From Bisporella sp. PMI_857 (taxonomy: Eukaryota; Ascomycota; Leotiomycetes; Helotiales; Helotiaceae): a stretch of DNA of 64,000 nt. Below are positions 1 to 14,795 of the stretch, in pieces (the first letter of the stretch is position 1; the number at the start of each line of letters is the position of its first letter). The notes beneath the pieces were generated by a model. The model was not told the DNA's origin and did no database searches. It worked only from the letters and a program-made list of their open reading frames with translations. The stretch covers positions 1 through 64,000 of the forward strand of contig JAJSPD010000097.1 of assembly GCA_021307315.1 (NCBI GenBank), in the 5' to 3' direction. A program made the position numbers and the translations under genes.

Positions 1-1
1 T

Positions 2-682
2 ACCGGTGAGTACGATCACGACGATGACTGGAAAGCAGCCTGCCTCGAGTCCGCCATCCGACCCATCCTCACAATTGGTGTTGACAACCTCCCCACCGAC
101 CTTCTACAGTTCCTGCCACCGCCCGAATCCCCAGACTTCCCCCTCCTTTGCTCCGGCCTCATCTTGCTCTTCGACCAAGCATCTTCGCACCTCTTCGAAG
201 GCACGGAGAGGGTGCAGGCCAAGCGGTACTTCCAACCGCTCGCCCTGCGCCTTTGTAAGCAGTGCCTCTCCCTCCCCGCCGACCTGCGCCCGTGGCGTCT
301 GGAGCGCTGGCTCAAGAATGGGTGGAGCTTTGAGCATGCGGTGGCACGGCAGTTCTTCCTCTACACGCCGTTCCTGCACTCCATCGATATTGATAACCAG
401 GCCATGCAGCACGGCCTCATCGAGAACTACCGCGTGGCGGTTGAGACGGAGCTCGGGATCATCGACCCTGGCCGCGCGACCGCGGGCAGTGTTGCCCATG
501 ACCCAACATTGTTCATGAAGGTACACAGGGCCGGTCCGCCGCAGGGCGAGGCAGTTAAGATGGAGGATTATGTGTTTTGGGTGGCAGGGAAGGCGAATTG
601 TCTCTTGACGAGGATGCGGGACATGGCGCTACAGAAGCGCCGGGCGGAGGAGCAGGATAAGAGCAGTGCATCGAAGACGTAG
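2..682 (+). CDS. DUF924-like protein, C-terminal part
   Basis: The frame is open from the left edge of the window to a TAG at 680-682, so the start and any earlier exons lie outside. The visible 226 residues include a hydrophobic LILLFDQ stretch and a later FFLYTPFLHS stretch, which resemble the helical repeats of the DUF924 family of unknown function. The tail is charged (KKR-like) and has no targeting signal. Codon use is GC-richer than most of the window, and the gene is cut off from the catabolic genes by transposon debris, so it probably belongs to the flanking conserved chromosome. The family call rests on motif resemblance only. Confidence 0.6.
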   Translation, partial: TGEYDHDDDWKAACLESAIRPILTIGVDNLPTDLLQFLPPPESPDFPLLCSGLILLFDQASSHLFEGTERVQAKRYFQPLALRLCKQCLSLPADLRPWRLERWLKNGWSFEHAVARQFFLYTPFLHSIDIDNQAMQHGLIENYRVAVETELGIIDPGRATAGSVAHDPTLFMKVHRAGPPQGEAVKMEDYVFWVAGKANCLLTRMRDMALQKRRAEEQDKSSASKT

Positions 683-1226
683 CTATTTGCGCCAAAGTTA
701 TTCTTGTGTCGAAAACTTGAATTGTGGTGATGTCTCACTCACGGCATTCGGCTGAACAACGTTAACAGCAGATGGATGGCACTGATTATAAGATCCCGCA
801 GCCGTCTTCAATGGTGGCCTTATAGTACGTACTACATCTTATCACCCATATTATTGCCCAATACAATTTTAATACATGTTTAAAACATAAGCGGACTTTC
901 GGTCATCGTCCACGTCGGTACTCTACAATCGACCTGCTCTGAATCTGCGATACGTTTAGCGATGCTTTCTGAACAGTGTGTGATATGAGCCATGTTGGAA
1001 GTCTTCGAATCAATCCATTTTCGACGCTGTTTCACTGCAAAGGCCGACTTTCTCCAACAGTACAGACAATGCTCATCATGGAAATAGTCTACGCAAAGTA
1101 TAGCAGGGTCCAGGAAGTGTTTATACCCCTGGAAAATTAAATGCAACGTTCAAACACTTATAACTCAACAACAACACATGTAAATAACAAGTGGAGTAGC
1201 TCAAATTAAAGCCCTTTGATTGGAGT
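683..1226. other. gene-free stretch
   Basis: 3' flank of the DUF924-like gene followed by AT-rich sequence. Several short open frames occur but none has a recognisable motif or splice structure. The last part probably belonged to the transposon remnant that follows. Confidence 0.5.
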
Positions 1227-1415
1227 TTAATACCTCGTAAATCCACCCTTTGCCTTAATGCAATCTTGAAGCCTATTATCCATAGAATTGATGAGTTTTT
1301 CCATGTAGCTCTGATCAATCTTTGACCACTCTTCTCTTAAGACCTGTTCCTTGAATACTGGAACTGAGTGAGCGCCTATGACTTCCTCTGAAACGTACCG
1401 TTCGTCACAATGCAA
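1227..1415 (-). mobile_element. Tc1/mariner transposase C-terminal remnant
   Basis: On the minus strand a 62-codon frame ends in a pattern typical of the C-terminus of Tc1/mariner DDE transposases: EEWSKI, then LINSM and NRLQ, then AKGGFTRY before the stop. Nothing upstream (above 1415) continues the catalytic domain in frame, so only the tail survives. No terminal inverted repeat could be delimited. It is a dead fragment. Confidence 0.6.
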
Positions 1416-2803
1416 GTGTCAAAGTTCCCGTAGACTTATTATCGCCAACACTACTTGAAGGAATAACATTATGTCTGGCACTTCGCTTCGCAAAGCTCTT
1501 TCTTTTTTCGACTTTGTCTCTGCTGCTGAGCTGAAACAAAACAATAAATCTGGCTATAGCATAAAAATAACCTGAAAAACAGAAGTTCTTGGATCCTTTA
1601 TAGTAGCATTTCGACTATTTGCTGTATTAAAATGCATTTAAAAACTCAGTATTAAAAAACACTTAACAATTGTAAATATACATGTTATCACGATTTTAAC
1701 TCCGAAGTTTGTAACTTTTACTACCGTCGCGTCCGTCCCCATGTGTAACGTACGGGGTTGGCTTTGACACTGGTAGCATGGCCCTAGGCTCGTTGGTTGG
1801 TATAGTAAGTATGAAATAGACTAAACAGTGGTTCTTCACTAAAAAGCGAGAACGTTACAAGTTAGACAAATAACTGATTTTCAAATAACTATAAAGGCTT
1901 GAGCACGAAGCTCCTATCTAAGGAATATAACTACCTATATACTATGTTACGGCCTGGAGTTTTTGCTTTTTTTTAGAGTCCTGGACTCCCGGGGAGTCCC
2001 TAAAACTAGGGTCCGTCTAACTGTGCCACATAATACTATGTAACTTAAAAAAATCATATCAAAACTTGTACTATATTTTACACATGAAATCGAGAACTTC
2101 ACCATCATTAATATACTGAATCAAGACATAGTTCTGAGCCTCAGTCCCTTCAGAGACCGTTCCACAGATCACAAAAGTTCTACCTAGGCTGATATTTCCA
2201 CACAGTAGCATTCCTTTACTGATGAGGCATTCACCCCACTCGCCTGTAACCTCTGTTCAATCCATATCCATAGGAGGTCCATAAGACGTCTTGATGGAAT
2301 GGAGGACGAGTCGCCCCTGAAGCTATTAGTAGCTCCTGGTATTGCTATGCTTGACGCCTCTGCTTCTGGGCATTTGAGACAGAGACTTGAGTGGCGTATC
2401 GATTCATTCGTTGGAGAGCAGATGGTAGATGGACATGAGTGGATTTTAGACTCCTTCTATTCTTCATCTTCACCTCCTTTCAGTCGCTCTCATTATCATT
2501 TCCGTCTTCGTTGACATCTAGCAGTGTTTTGGTATTTGTGTATCCTTCTTCATTTACCTTATTATGATTCAAGGCGGGAAGACTGGAGAGGTGATGGTTT
2601 CAGCGGTCCAGTCCACGAGACACATTGCGAGCTCGTTGAAAATCATTCCTCGCCACTTGAGATGTCACTTAAGGCCACAGTTAGGCTCTTTATTTTCTTC
2701 GTGTTAGGCGCGTAATCCCGTGATACTGATGGTGACATTTGCTCTGCTATATATATAGGAGGCTCACTAATTTAGACGACTCTGTATCTTCATATCATCT
2801 TGA
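1416..2803. other. gene-free, repeat-rich stretch
   Basis: AT-rich intergenic DNA containing one LTR-like repeat (1758-2010, listed separately). A 71-codon plus-strand frame at 2299-2514 has no family signature and is flanked by stops. I see no supportable gene. Confidence 0.5.
1758..2010 (-). repeat. LTR-like dispersed repeat, copy A (inverted)
   Basis: Read on the minus strand this matches the repeat at 11690-11970, with runs such as ACTATACCAACCAACGAGCC and CTTTTTAGTGAA plus a GAGTC-rich U3-like part. A third, more diverged copy lies at 41440-41640 and shares TTTAGTTATCTGAATAT with the 11.7-kb copy. The order of a GAGTC block, a TATA-containing stretch and a conserved 3' end suggests solo LTRs of one retroelement family. 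Boundaries are approximate. Confidence 0.55.
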
Positions 2804-4746
2804 TTATTGGTTTACAAAAGGTTGAGGATCGAAAGAATTTACCCACTGTAGGTATTCTAGATCAAAGCTGTTATCCGTGGATAACATTGTGAAATTCGAA
2901 TAATCCTCAAGCGGGTTGCCTGCTTCAATGTTACCCTCCACAACTTGGACTTGAGTATCCTGGTACGTAGAATTGATTGCTACCATAAAACATCAGCCAA
3001 TAGTAAAATGTGTTGTAAGCCTTTCTTACATTCAGAGAGCATTTGCTGCCGTGCCTCCGCGCTTTTCCAACTCTTCCCAAGCCCGTTAAGCCACTTAACA
3101 CAAAGCTCAAGACGTGGTCTGATGAGGGCATCTTTGCCCCCAACCTGCCGCAAGCGATGCAGCAGTATGTTTGCTGCCACAAAGATTGGGAAGATCATAT
3201 CGCATGGTAAACCACACATGTATCTAGTATACATTTTGATGGTGGAGCATATCTGATTTGCCGCGAAGAAACAGATGTCGGATGGATGTGTCTTTGGGCC
3301 AGATGCTGTGGCGCTGTTATTACCTGACTGCCAACTTTCTATGAAAGGCCGGTGTAGTAATATTGTTGTTAACCACATGTACTATATGTATCTTAGCATT
3401 GTAGATACATTGCGTTCGCTGAACCTATCTTACAACGTAATTAGTCACTATCACCGGAATCGATTCAGAATTTCCGCTTGTATCAAGCTTCAATGGCGAA
3501 TTTTCCAATGCAGTTTCGTAATCTTGAAGCTCTGCCCACAGACGAAGTCTTGTCTCCTCACCAGCTTCTCGATCTTGTCGTATGCGTTGCCGGGCAGCAT
3601 TACTGTATATCTCTCTTGAAACGCTCTCCATGATCTTGGCCATTCCAATTGAAGTATGGAAGGCGGATATTGTTCGACTTCTGCGCAGATGAGTTCTTCT
3701 CTGATTCACTATAGTTTCTGCATGTGCACTCTCGGAGTAGAGCTCGTACTCGTCAGATTCCTCTACTGATGGAAACGGCGTTTCTGCCTCTTCGGCTCGG
3801 AGCAGAGTGGGTCGACTCATCTCACAAGATAGCATCTTTTCCAGTACATAGATAGTCCACCACAATCGTGACTTGACCTGTGCTTCAGCATGGTTGTCTA
3901 CGTCTGAGATTCTGTGGAGAGATTGATCAATTGCCATGGATACGGCAACGGCACAAAGTATCCCTGCTTGAGAGAATGCCCCGATGCTATGTTGTTGGAG
4001 AGCCAAGATCGTGTAAACTTGGCAATGCAATATCGAAGATTTCACTTCCACCAATGACTTACTCTTATGAGATGCCTCGGTATCTTTCAACGCACTCAAT
4101 GCTTCATCGAAATATTGTTGAGCTTGGTCGTGCTTTAGCAGGTGGTCGGTTTCAAAGTCAACATGCTGGATTAACACTGCAAGCGACAGGATGGCGTAAA
4201 CCAGAGGTCGGGGTATCACCTCTAGTAGTTGCTGGTGATCAAGTGAGTTGTATAAAGGCTTGTACAAAAGTGGCCAGATGGGATGAATGCATCGGAAGTA
4301 TGCCTGGAATAGCCGGTTTGAATCATGGGATAAATCAGCTGGTATCTTGTGCGGGTCAGTAGAGATTGTAGTGGCTACATGGCCACAGGGCTCTCTGGTT
4401 TTTGATGCGTGTGATGACAGTGAGGGGCTCTGTAGGGAGCGTTCTTGTAGCGGAACAAGTGAGGATGGAGGAGGAAGCCTACCATTCGATGAGTTAAAGA
4501 CGATTCAGCTGGTAGTGTGTATAATTACCGTGTGTTACGCTTTGAGACCTCGTAGAAGCATTGAGCGTTGTCTGATATACACCTTCCACAGCTAGGAACA
4601 GCTCCATCACACTACGCGTTGGTCTCAGTCGAGTTCTATTTTCTTGAGTAGGGTCCTGAGGTATAACCTACCTTGACTTTGCGACTACCACATATCTTAC
4701 AAGCATGCGATACTCGCCTTTTCTTAGAAATAGATTCACTCAGCAT
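2804..4746 (-). CDS. Zn2Cys6 fungal transcription factor (amine module)
   Basis: Five exons: complement(2804..2979, 3030..3381, 3434..4478, 4529..4611, 4672..4746), giving 576 residues with every junction in phase. The zinc cluster is canonical, with Cys at residues 16, 19, 26, 33, 36 and 43; an intron falls just before Cys26. A Ser/Pro-rich linker follows, then a Fungal_trans domain from about residue 109 (FRCIHPIWPLLYKP) containing the SRLWWTIYVLEKMLS segment usual in these regulators. It lies next to an amino-acid-type permease and a flavin amine oxidase, so it is probably their pathway regulator. That role is inferred from position. No break was found. Confidence 0.88.
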
Positions 4747-5607
4747 GGTTAGGGATGATCTACCCCGCAGCTTTGAAGAGCGATTGTAACAAGCGATTAC
4801 CATTATTGAATGGCATTGCCAGTCTAGCTACTACGGAGTCCTGTACATACCTTTGTGCCATGTCATTTTTTTGCGAAACTATTAACCTTATTGTTTGGCA
4901 CAACTGTAAAGCCTAAAGGTAGATAGTGAACCCCATAGTACAATATCCTCCAATTATTACAAAGAATAGGCAGCATCCCTTTTGGTTCTTTCTTTTGTTT
5001 CCGTCATATAAAACGCGCCAGGGCCGACAACTAAGTGACACCTTCGGCGCTTCCCAGCTCCATTCTTATTGTGCTTAAGTATATATTTCTATTATATTAT
5101 TTTATTTTAAAAATACCTCCCTTGAGTAAATAATCAATACAAATATTCTACAACGTTGTAAGTAATTAAATAATAGGTGCAAGGAAATAATATGACAGAG
5201 TGGTAGCTACAGGACCCCGGAATTAGCCTCTTTGTTATCGCGGGATATTCCGTTCAGCCTGATTGATGGTAAAGTACCAATAAGAGTGGTAATCATTGAT
5301 TTCTCTTTATCACCTGTACGTAAGGAACTAGCGATTATAAATATATTATTTCAGGAAAGCACAAAGAACGTTACAATTCCAAAGAGCAAATTTTTTTCAA
5401 ACAACTACCGTATTATTGTATCAACAAAATGCAATTAGTCCCCCCTCCTGCACTCTTGAGATGTCAAAAAGGACCGTAAAAGAACTGTGGAGATCTAGAT
5501 ATTTACACCCTCTTGTTTCTGCCTAACTTTTAAGCCTTTGAATTTGAAGCTGTGCAGAATTCACTGGTTGGATGCCAGTCAAAATTGTTATATCCTGTAC
5601 TAGTCAA
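4747..5607. other. promoter of the regulator and permease 3' flank
   Basis: AT-rich sequence of about 860 bases between the start of the minus-strand regulator and the stop of the minus-strand permease. No gene-like frame or recognisable element is seen. The part just above 4746 should hold the regulator's promoter. Confidence 0.5.
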
Positions 5608-7509
5608 TTAAGATCTTCCGCTTATAAAGATTGAAATCCTCACTGGTCCATGATAAAGATTCCTGGTAAGTGCCCATGTAATTGCTACAAAGAGCCCAAA
5701 AATGCCAAATACTGCTGTGACATAATCTAGGATTCAATTAGCAAACACTATTGGGGCCAGGCATAGTAGTTTATAACTAACTCATGCTACTCGCATCGAC
5801 AGGGATTCCAGCTGGGAAACAGAGAAACTGGTCTCATTATTAGTTTTCTATAACCAATCATAAGTTCTGCGCACATACTACCGATACAAAAATCACAAAG
5901 ACAACTGAAATCCAATTCCAAACCAACCCCATTCGACCCAGGCTATACTCAACGACCTCTTGGTCTAGAATCTTGCGGCCACGTAAGAGGAGGATAATGA
6001 TCGGCACAACGTACGAAACGTTTAAGAAGGTAGTTGTACTTGCTGTGTAAGCATTGAACGCTACTGTAGGTCCTATAATAAGGTTAAAAAAGGGGCTTCT
6101 GGGAGACAAGGGGTACTCCGAACCAAGATACAGTAGCCCAAAAGACAAATTGAAAGCTAAACAAGCTAAAATAGTTCGAGACGGAACATTAAATTTTGGG
6201 TCAAGTTTAGCAAAACTGGGTCTGGTTAATTAAACATACAAAGCATTGTCTTCTGAAACTCACAATCTCGAACCTGGAGCTCCTCCATCCCGAGCCATAG
6301 CATACATTAAACGACTAACAGTAGTCACAGCACCATTGGTACCGTTAATGAAGCAGATAGCAAGCGCAAAGGTCAGCGTGGCAGCCGTAGCGCGGCTTCC
6401 AGTTGATCGATATACCATTTCTGTTATTGGCATCCCTGTCGACGTTCCAAGGATATCGTCAATGTTGCCCAAACAAAATAAGATGACGAGAAGAAATGCA
6501 GCACCTCTTGAAAGAGTTAGCAATCAGTTGCAAGGCTAAGTCTGTGGGGTATTTACGTGATCCCACCAATTGCAACACTATACATCATTGCCCGTGGAGT
6601 ATCTCGGGAAGGATTCGGCATTTCCTCACTCATGTGCGTTGCTGCATCACTTCCTATAAGTGATAGTGCAGACTGTACCATTCCAAGAATGCATGAAATC
6701 CCAGAACTCCAACCTGTACTGTTATCAGAGCCAGTGAATACGTATTTTGCACTAGTTTTGTTAGAGGTGGCCAAAAGAGTTATACTGATGGCAGCAAAGC
6801 TGAGAAGGGACCACACAACTGCAAAGTATATTAGCTATACTTCTGCGAGAAGGATCATATGGCATACGGGCTGCATTATTCCACCAGTCAAGGATTCTGT
6901 TGCCGTATAAGTTTGCCAATGTCGTGAATACCATGATGGCAGCAAAAATTAGGTATACCTTCCACGGCTGGGATTCATAAGCGTTATCTGTGGCCACAAT
7001 TGCAGCTGCGGTAATGAAGAATGCTGTAGGGGTTAGCCAAGTGCCTTCGGCTATCATGTTGGCACCAGACCAGCAAAGTAGCATGCTGTTGTAACCAATG
7101 TAAGCCATCCAGCAATACTAAGCCATCCCACACTGAAAGAAGCCAATCTTCTCCATCGTTTAGCTCCTAGCATATAGGTATAATGATATTGACCTCCTGC
7201 TGTGGGCCACACAGATGCCAGCTCTCCGAGGCTGGCTGTGAGGCATAAGTTGCACAAAACGCAAATTATGAACCCGTAGAGGAATGCAACTGCACCACCA
7301 GATGGTAGAACAAGGCCCATGATGCCAGCTAAGGCAATCCAGGTACTATTGCGGTATTATTAGTGAACGCCGAATATTGCTATAATTGAACTTTACTTTA
7401 GGATCGTGAAAGTCATTGCTATCATGTTGAATTTGCCAAGCTTTCTTTGGAGGCGTGGGTCTTCATGTTCTTGTACGGTTGAATTATGGACATTTTTGGT
7501 GATACACAT
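5608..7509 (-). CDS. amino acid/polyamine/GABA-type permease (APC superfamily)
   Basis: Eight exons: complement(5608..5726, 5782..5827, 5879..6221, 6264..6506, 6557..6818, 6868..7023, 7071..7345, 7397..7509), 518 residues, all junctions in frame. The protein is hydrophobic throughout, with about 12 predicted membrane segments. It carries fungal APC permease hallmarks: ILNTWIALAGIMGLVLPSGG near the N-terminus, GGQYHYTY, then SEEMPNPSRDTPRAM in the middle and FPAGIPVDASSM before the last helix. It should import an amine or amino acid across the plasma membrane. It is divergent from the amine oxidase, with 486 bp between starts, which supports a shared substrate. A 57-base segment near 6080-6130 has no equivalent in the usual family pattern but keeps frame. 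Confidence 0.88.
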
Positions 7510-9622
<2,113 letters not shown>

Positions 9623-12618
9623 AGCAGAGAATGTGCAACATAAATTACATATTTACCCCTCGTTGGCTTCTCTCAGGAAGAAAGTATCAAGTACAGATAT
9701 GGAAGAGAACCTAATCCATCCTTAATAATAGCTACTATCTAATACAATAATCACTCGGGAAGATGAGAATTGCTGCAAAACCATTGCAGGATGCAGGGAG
9801 CGAGGAGCAAGAGTAACTAATTGACAATAGTAAATATTGTTTAAAAGACAGGCCAGTGCTAGTGCCTTCTGATCAGAACAATTAGTATTCCTTGCGATCA
9901 TTTAATATCATTTTTGCAAGTAAAAAGACTCAAATTATCAAGTCGTATGCTTATTTAATTAATACGATAAACTGTCAGCCGCACCGTAGTTTATAAGTGA
10001 TCACCCAATATATTACTGTTTAGTAAAATGTTGCTAGCGATAGACAGTTCACCTTGATCTCTATATTATCGGCAGCCATTAATAGCAAGTCCAATCCCTC
10101 GTTCCCATCCAACCTCCTCATCATGGCTCAACCCATCCAGCCCCTCACCGCTGAAAACCTTGCGAAGCTCAATACGCCGGTACCCATTGTCAGATGCCAG
10201 GGTTGATAAGCTTTACCACAGCACTAAGCGGGCCAAAAAGGTACAATATCCGACGTCGCATGTCAGAAAGCTTATTCTACTACATATACCAGTACGGAGC
10301 CTGACACCCATTGGAAATATTGGATCGATACCCCTCTGTTTAAGCGCCTGCTAGCTCGTCTCCCGTAGTGTTAGAAAGAGGATCTATCGACTAGAGGATC
10401 AATTGGAGAATCTTGGAGACGCATCCAGCGTATGAGTAACCAGGCGTCAATAGGATGCATTTTCTGCTTAGGATAGTAACCAAGGGCACACAGATGTCGG
10501 CGCACGGGAATCCTGAGTAGAGTATCTAGACCTGGGCTTCGGTGGCTAGGGGATCGGGGAGGATGTTATCTTGGAGCTCGACGACTTTAAGGCCATCAAA
10601 GTAGTAATGGCGATCTTGCAAATAGAACCCAGATGGAGAAGACATCGAAATAGATGATGAGTAATCTCCTAATCGATACGGGTATTAGAAGCTGTCTTTT
10701 TAATTGGTTTGTTGCTGAAGGAGGACTGGAATTGGAGATATAGAGAGCCTATATCTTGAGTGTGTTGAGAAGAAGTCACCTTGGGAGGAATTGATCACTC
10801 GTTACTTCAAAGGCTACTATATAATGCAGGAGAGCAACCACTGGGCCATCGATCAACTCCCACTTATGGTGTATGATGACAGACATGACGCAGGAGAGCA
10901 ACCATGGAGCGGATATTCTGTATGGGGAGTTCGCTAAATCAGCGAATTCAACCATATTGCTATATAACGCGCGTGGAAGGTGACAGCAATGCGATTCTAG
11001 AATTCAATGAGTTCTTCAAGGCCCAACGTCCTAGTTGATTGTTGATTCCTGTCATGTACACACTTCGCTTATGATGTTGTGTATTTTCAACCACAGCCCA
11101 GTCCTTTGACTAGCTATAATTAATATATAAAAACAAAACAAAAGTAGCAAACCAACTTTTGGAAAATAAAACTCAAAGCACTTTGAAAGCCCCCCAAGAC
11201 AGTGAAACCGTATTTCCTGGCCAACCTAAAGGGATACTGGTCACTTGTATAAGTAAGCAATACAAATATCAACCACAATATTTACAAGATTCCTACACAT
11301 TTCTTGTTATATAAAAGGTTACGCATTTATTGGTAAAATAAGAACTTTATATTGTTTATCTATAATCACTACTATTGCATACTACATTGTGCTGTAAGCT
11401 TTGCTATTGACTAGAAGCTTTTATTAACTATATAAAGCATATTTTCACAAACCGTGCAGTACCAAGCACGCGTTAGCGCTAGACACTTGATAGTACTGGC
11501 AAAGCAGTAGTACTAACATCCTAATGGTACTAAAGGAACGTTAGTATCAGCAATTTCATGGCACAAACCACGGGCTAGCACCAGTACTAGGATAGTACCG
11601 ACGCATAAGTAGTGCCGACGGGAGGTTAGTGCTAAATATAAGAATAACCGGTACACCTAGTAAAAGATTATTATGTACCACCGTCAGGAGGACTCGGGTT
11701 TGGGGCTATTCCGTAATAGAGTCGGGAAGAATCTTTGGAGTTTGGATAAACTCCTTAGACTCCAAAAGACTCTATCTCAACGTAGTATATAAGTGGTTAT
11801 ATTTCTTAAAATAAGAGCTGCGTGCTCAGTTACTTTAGTTATCTGAATATTAAATACTTAACTAGCTTGTAATGCCTTCGCTTTTTAGTGAAAAGCCAGT
11901 GTTTAGTTTCCTCCATACATACTATACCAACCAACGAGCCCCAAGCCCAGCTACCTAGGCCCGAATGCTACACATACGAAAAAGCCCAAGTTAATGATAA
12001 CAACTAGCTCATTTTATTTTGGCACACAACATACCACTAGATAAAAAATACAAAAACGAAGTTGCTTTGCTTTTCAACGCCATGCTAAGTATTGATTATA
12101 CTATTAGTCAGGTAGTCTTTTCTTAATGCAATCTTATGCTAGTGCACAGATATGCTGCAGCCAAAGTAACCCTTAATAAAAAATTACAACAATTTAAATT
12201 AGTTTAAGTGAAACTAAGTGTATTATATATATAAAGTATCTTTATAAAGTTACAGCTGTAATTAGCGCAAAAGATTAAAATGTGAAATACCAAAGAATTT
12301 CAAAATAAACAAAATAAATAGCCCTTATTGCTTATTTAGTTATAATTAAAATTAAATTAATTAAGTAAGTAATTGTCAAGTTATTAAGAGGAAATAATAG
12401 ATGTAAAAGTAGACTTTACTGGTTTGCAAAAGCTCTTAGGCTAGTACTGTAGTTTTAACTTGTCACTTGTTTGTGACATATTATTGCTTCTATATTAGCT
12501 TCCCTGCGGACTACTGGGGAGATAATAATGTTACAAAGATGCTGGAAGGACCGCAGCCGCTTGTTTTGATCTGATAGTAACAAAAAAAAAGGTGCTACAG
12601 AGGCTTATAATTTTGAAT
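9623..12618. other. 3-kb gene-free AT-rich block
   Basis: A short frame from ATG 10123 (MAQPIQPLTAENLAKLN) stops after about 20 codons. A basic stretch near 10370-10430 (RKRIYRLEDQLENL) looks like a broken bZIP or coiled-coil fragment. Many TAGTACT-type short repeats occur at 11480-11640, followed by the LTR-like repeat at 11690-11970. No intact gene is seen. The block separates the amine module from the acyl-CoA module. Confidence 0.5.
11690..11970 (+). repeat. LTR-like dispersed repeat, copy B
   Basis: Plus-orientation copy of the repeat at 1758-2010 (inverted) and 41440-41640. It starts with GAGTC/GACTC-rich sequence, continues through a TATATAAG box near 11785 and ends near CAACCAACGAGCCCC. 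I found no internal retroelement coding sequence beside it, so it is most simply a solo LTR. Confidence 0.55.
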
Positions 12619-14437
12619 TTACAGGCCGTAAGCTCTCGTCCCAATCAATCCCTTTGATTCCCTTGCGAAACTGCTCCATACCGTACTCAGATTCTGACCT
12701 GGAGCCATCATCTGGTAAAACGCGCTTTTAATAGCAACTGCCTGCTCTTCCCTCCCTGGGTGAGTCCAAGCACTTTTAACTAGATATTTGGACAGTGCCG
12801 ATGCTTTTGGTGCTGAGTATCGTAATGCGTACAGCAAAATCTCTAATTCCTCATCCAGCTTTGTTGCTGGTACGATTGCATGCACGGCCCGACAGGCCAA
12901 AAGTTCGGTTGACTTGACCTCCCTAGCTGTCAACATGGCCGAGCGAGCAAACGAGATTCCCCACTCCCTGACTATGTATTTCGATATAGTGGCCGGACAC
13001 AACCCGAGGTTGACTTCGCTCAGTTTAAACGTAGCATTTTCTGTAACAATACGCAAATCACAGGCAAAGGCCAGTCCAACACCACCCCCAAAGCAAGGCC
13101 CATTGATGGCAGCGATAGTGGTCTGTGGGCAGTTATCTATCTGCTCAAACAGAGTTTTGAGGTTTGCAAAGTTCTCATCTGGTGCAGATTGATCTTTACT
13201 CAAGTCCATGCCCGTACAAAAGTATTTACCTTCTGCGGTTAGAGCAATTCGTGAAACGGTATTGTCATGAGAAAATTTCTTGAATAACTCTGTCAGAGCT
13301 AAGATCATACTGGTTGTCAGGGCGTTGCCATTTTTGGGTCTGCTTAAACAGATCTTGACATTGGCGCCACTCCGAGACACGCGGTACTCCTTCGTCGTTC
13401 CAAGTATGTCCCATTTCAATTGTGATCTGTGACCGTTTTTGTTAGCCTCTGCTAGGCTCTGTCTGGCGTTCAGTGCAGCTCCTGCACGGCTCTCATTTGG
13501 CTTTTGTAGGTATCCTGAAATCCATGACCCAACTTGCACAACTTTATGTAGATCAACTCCAGTCGTGACTCCCATTTTGTTAAGGGTGTAAATTAAATCT
13601 TCAGTCGCAAGGTTGCCTTTAGCGCCCTTCGCAAAAGGACAGCCGCCTAGCCCGGCAACACTGCTGTCGAAAGTCCGTATGCCGAGTCCATAGGCTGTAA
13701 CCACGTTTGCGATGGCTTGTCCGTAAGTATCGTGAAAATGACCAGCTAGGCTGGCAGCCGGGATGACCTTGATCATCTCTGAAAACAGGGCTTTTACATC
13801 CGCTGGAGTTCCAACACCTGTGGTATCACCCAGGCTGACCTCATAGCATCCCAAATCCAGTAGAGCCCGAGTCACCTTTATCACTTGATCAGATCTTGTA
13901 GGACCACTGTAGGGATCCTCAAAAATACAGGAAACGTAACTATTCATTATTTAACAGGTGCCGGAAAAGGGGAAGATTAATATACCCCCTCAGCCGAATC
14001 CCTAGCAGTCTTGCCTTGTTTGCGACCTGCCTAATCCTTTCTATCGACTCCTCGACTGAGCAATTAATATTCTTCTTGCTGAAACCTTCTGCAGCAGAAA
14101 CAAAGACTGCAACATCCTTTACACCATTCTGGTGGGCAAGTTCTAGTCCATGGACATTTGGAACTAGCACCGGAAAAGAAATGGAAGGCTGGAGCGAAGG
14201 AAGGATAGATTTCAGGACTTGCTTCGCATCTGCGAGCTGAGGGACCCATTTAGGTGAGACGAAGGACGTCGCTTCAATGTCAGAGTAGCCGCAAGCTGCA
14301 AGTCGCTTTATTAATTCAATCTTTATTTTGGTTGGTACAATTTGAGATATATTCTGCAGGCCATCGCGTGGGCCAACTTCGACTATCCGGACAGCAGACA
14401 TGGTTGGCAAGCAGTTGCCACGGGGAAACGAATGCAC
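12619..14437 (-). CDS. HMG-CoA lyase / enoyl-CoA (methylglutaconyl-CoA) hydratase fusion
   Basis: Two exons, complement(12619..13939, 13986..14437), encode 590 residues, or 578 from the second Met at 14401, which directly precedes the domain. Residues about 13-320 are an HMG-CoA lyase: metal ligand Asp in VGPRDGLQN (Asp25), HFHD (218-221), the active-site Cys in GLGGCPF (Cys251) and GNLATED. Residues about 325-590 are a crotonase: CTGMDL, then the oxyanion-hole stretch INGPCFGGGVGLA and KLSEVNLGLCPATIS, as in 3-methylglutaconyl-CoA hydratases. The frame is continuous through the junction. The protein would hydrate the carboxylated enoyl-CoA and cleave the product to acetyl-CoA plus acetoacetate (or a homologue). 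It is divergent from the carboxylase alpha gene. No clear mitochondrial or peroxisomal signal is seen. Confidence 0.9.
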
Positions 14438-14795
14438 GCTTGGGTGGTGGAAGAAGGTAGGATCAAAAGGTCGATCAGACAGACAAAATCAGGCCGAGTA
14501 TCTTTACACTATTTTTACTGTCGGTAATCGAATAAATTCTTTTCCCGCTGCCGGCCTTAATGGCGCTCAACATCGTGTGTTCCGTATATTTCCACCCGGA
14601 CCGAAGCCGGACCGTGCCCAGAGACAGGTTAAGCGAGGCCGGAGAAATACTAATGAAACTTCCAACGCAGTATAGCCAGGTGTACTATTTACCGTCATAT
14701 TGATAGTTCTACATGTCGTTCACTAAGGGTTTTTATTTCCGGGATTTTGTCTTCAGAATTTATTTTCATGTTCATACCCATACCAGAGTATCGCG
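14438..14795. promoter_or_regulatory. divergent promoter, lyase-hydratase / carboxylase alpha
   Basis: The 358-bp space between two divergent pathway genes holds two copies of the palindrome CGGACCG (14597-14603 and 14608-14614) in an 11-bp direct repeat, CCGGACCGAAG then CCGGACCGTG. The same heptamer occurs in three other intergenic regions of this window. A Zn2Cys6 protein binding inverted CGG triplets would fit. The factor is not known. Confidence 0.55.

Noticed and set aside
880..1146. Minus-strand frame below the transposase tail as part of the transposase
   Set aside because: It follows the transposase stop and has no transposase motif.
2299..2715. Two consecutive plus-strand frames
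   Set aside because: Short, no motifs, no credible splice between them, and in a transposon-rich stretch.
12788..13192. 134-codon plus-strand frame
   Set aside because: It lies antisense to the hydratase domain of the fusion gene and has no family signature.
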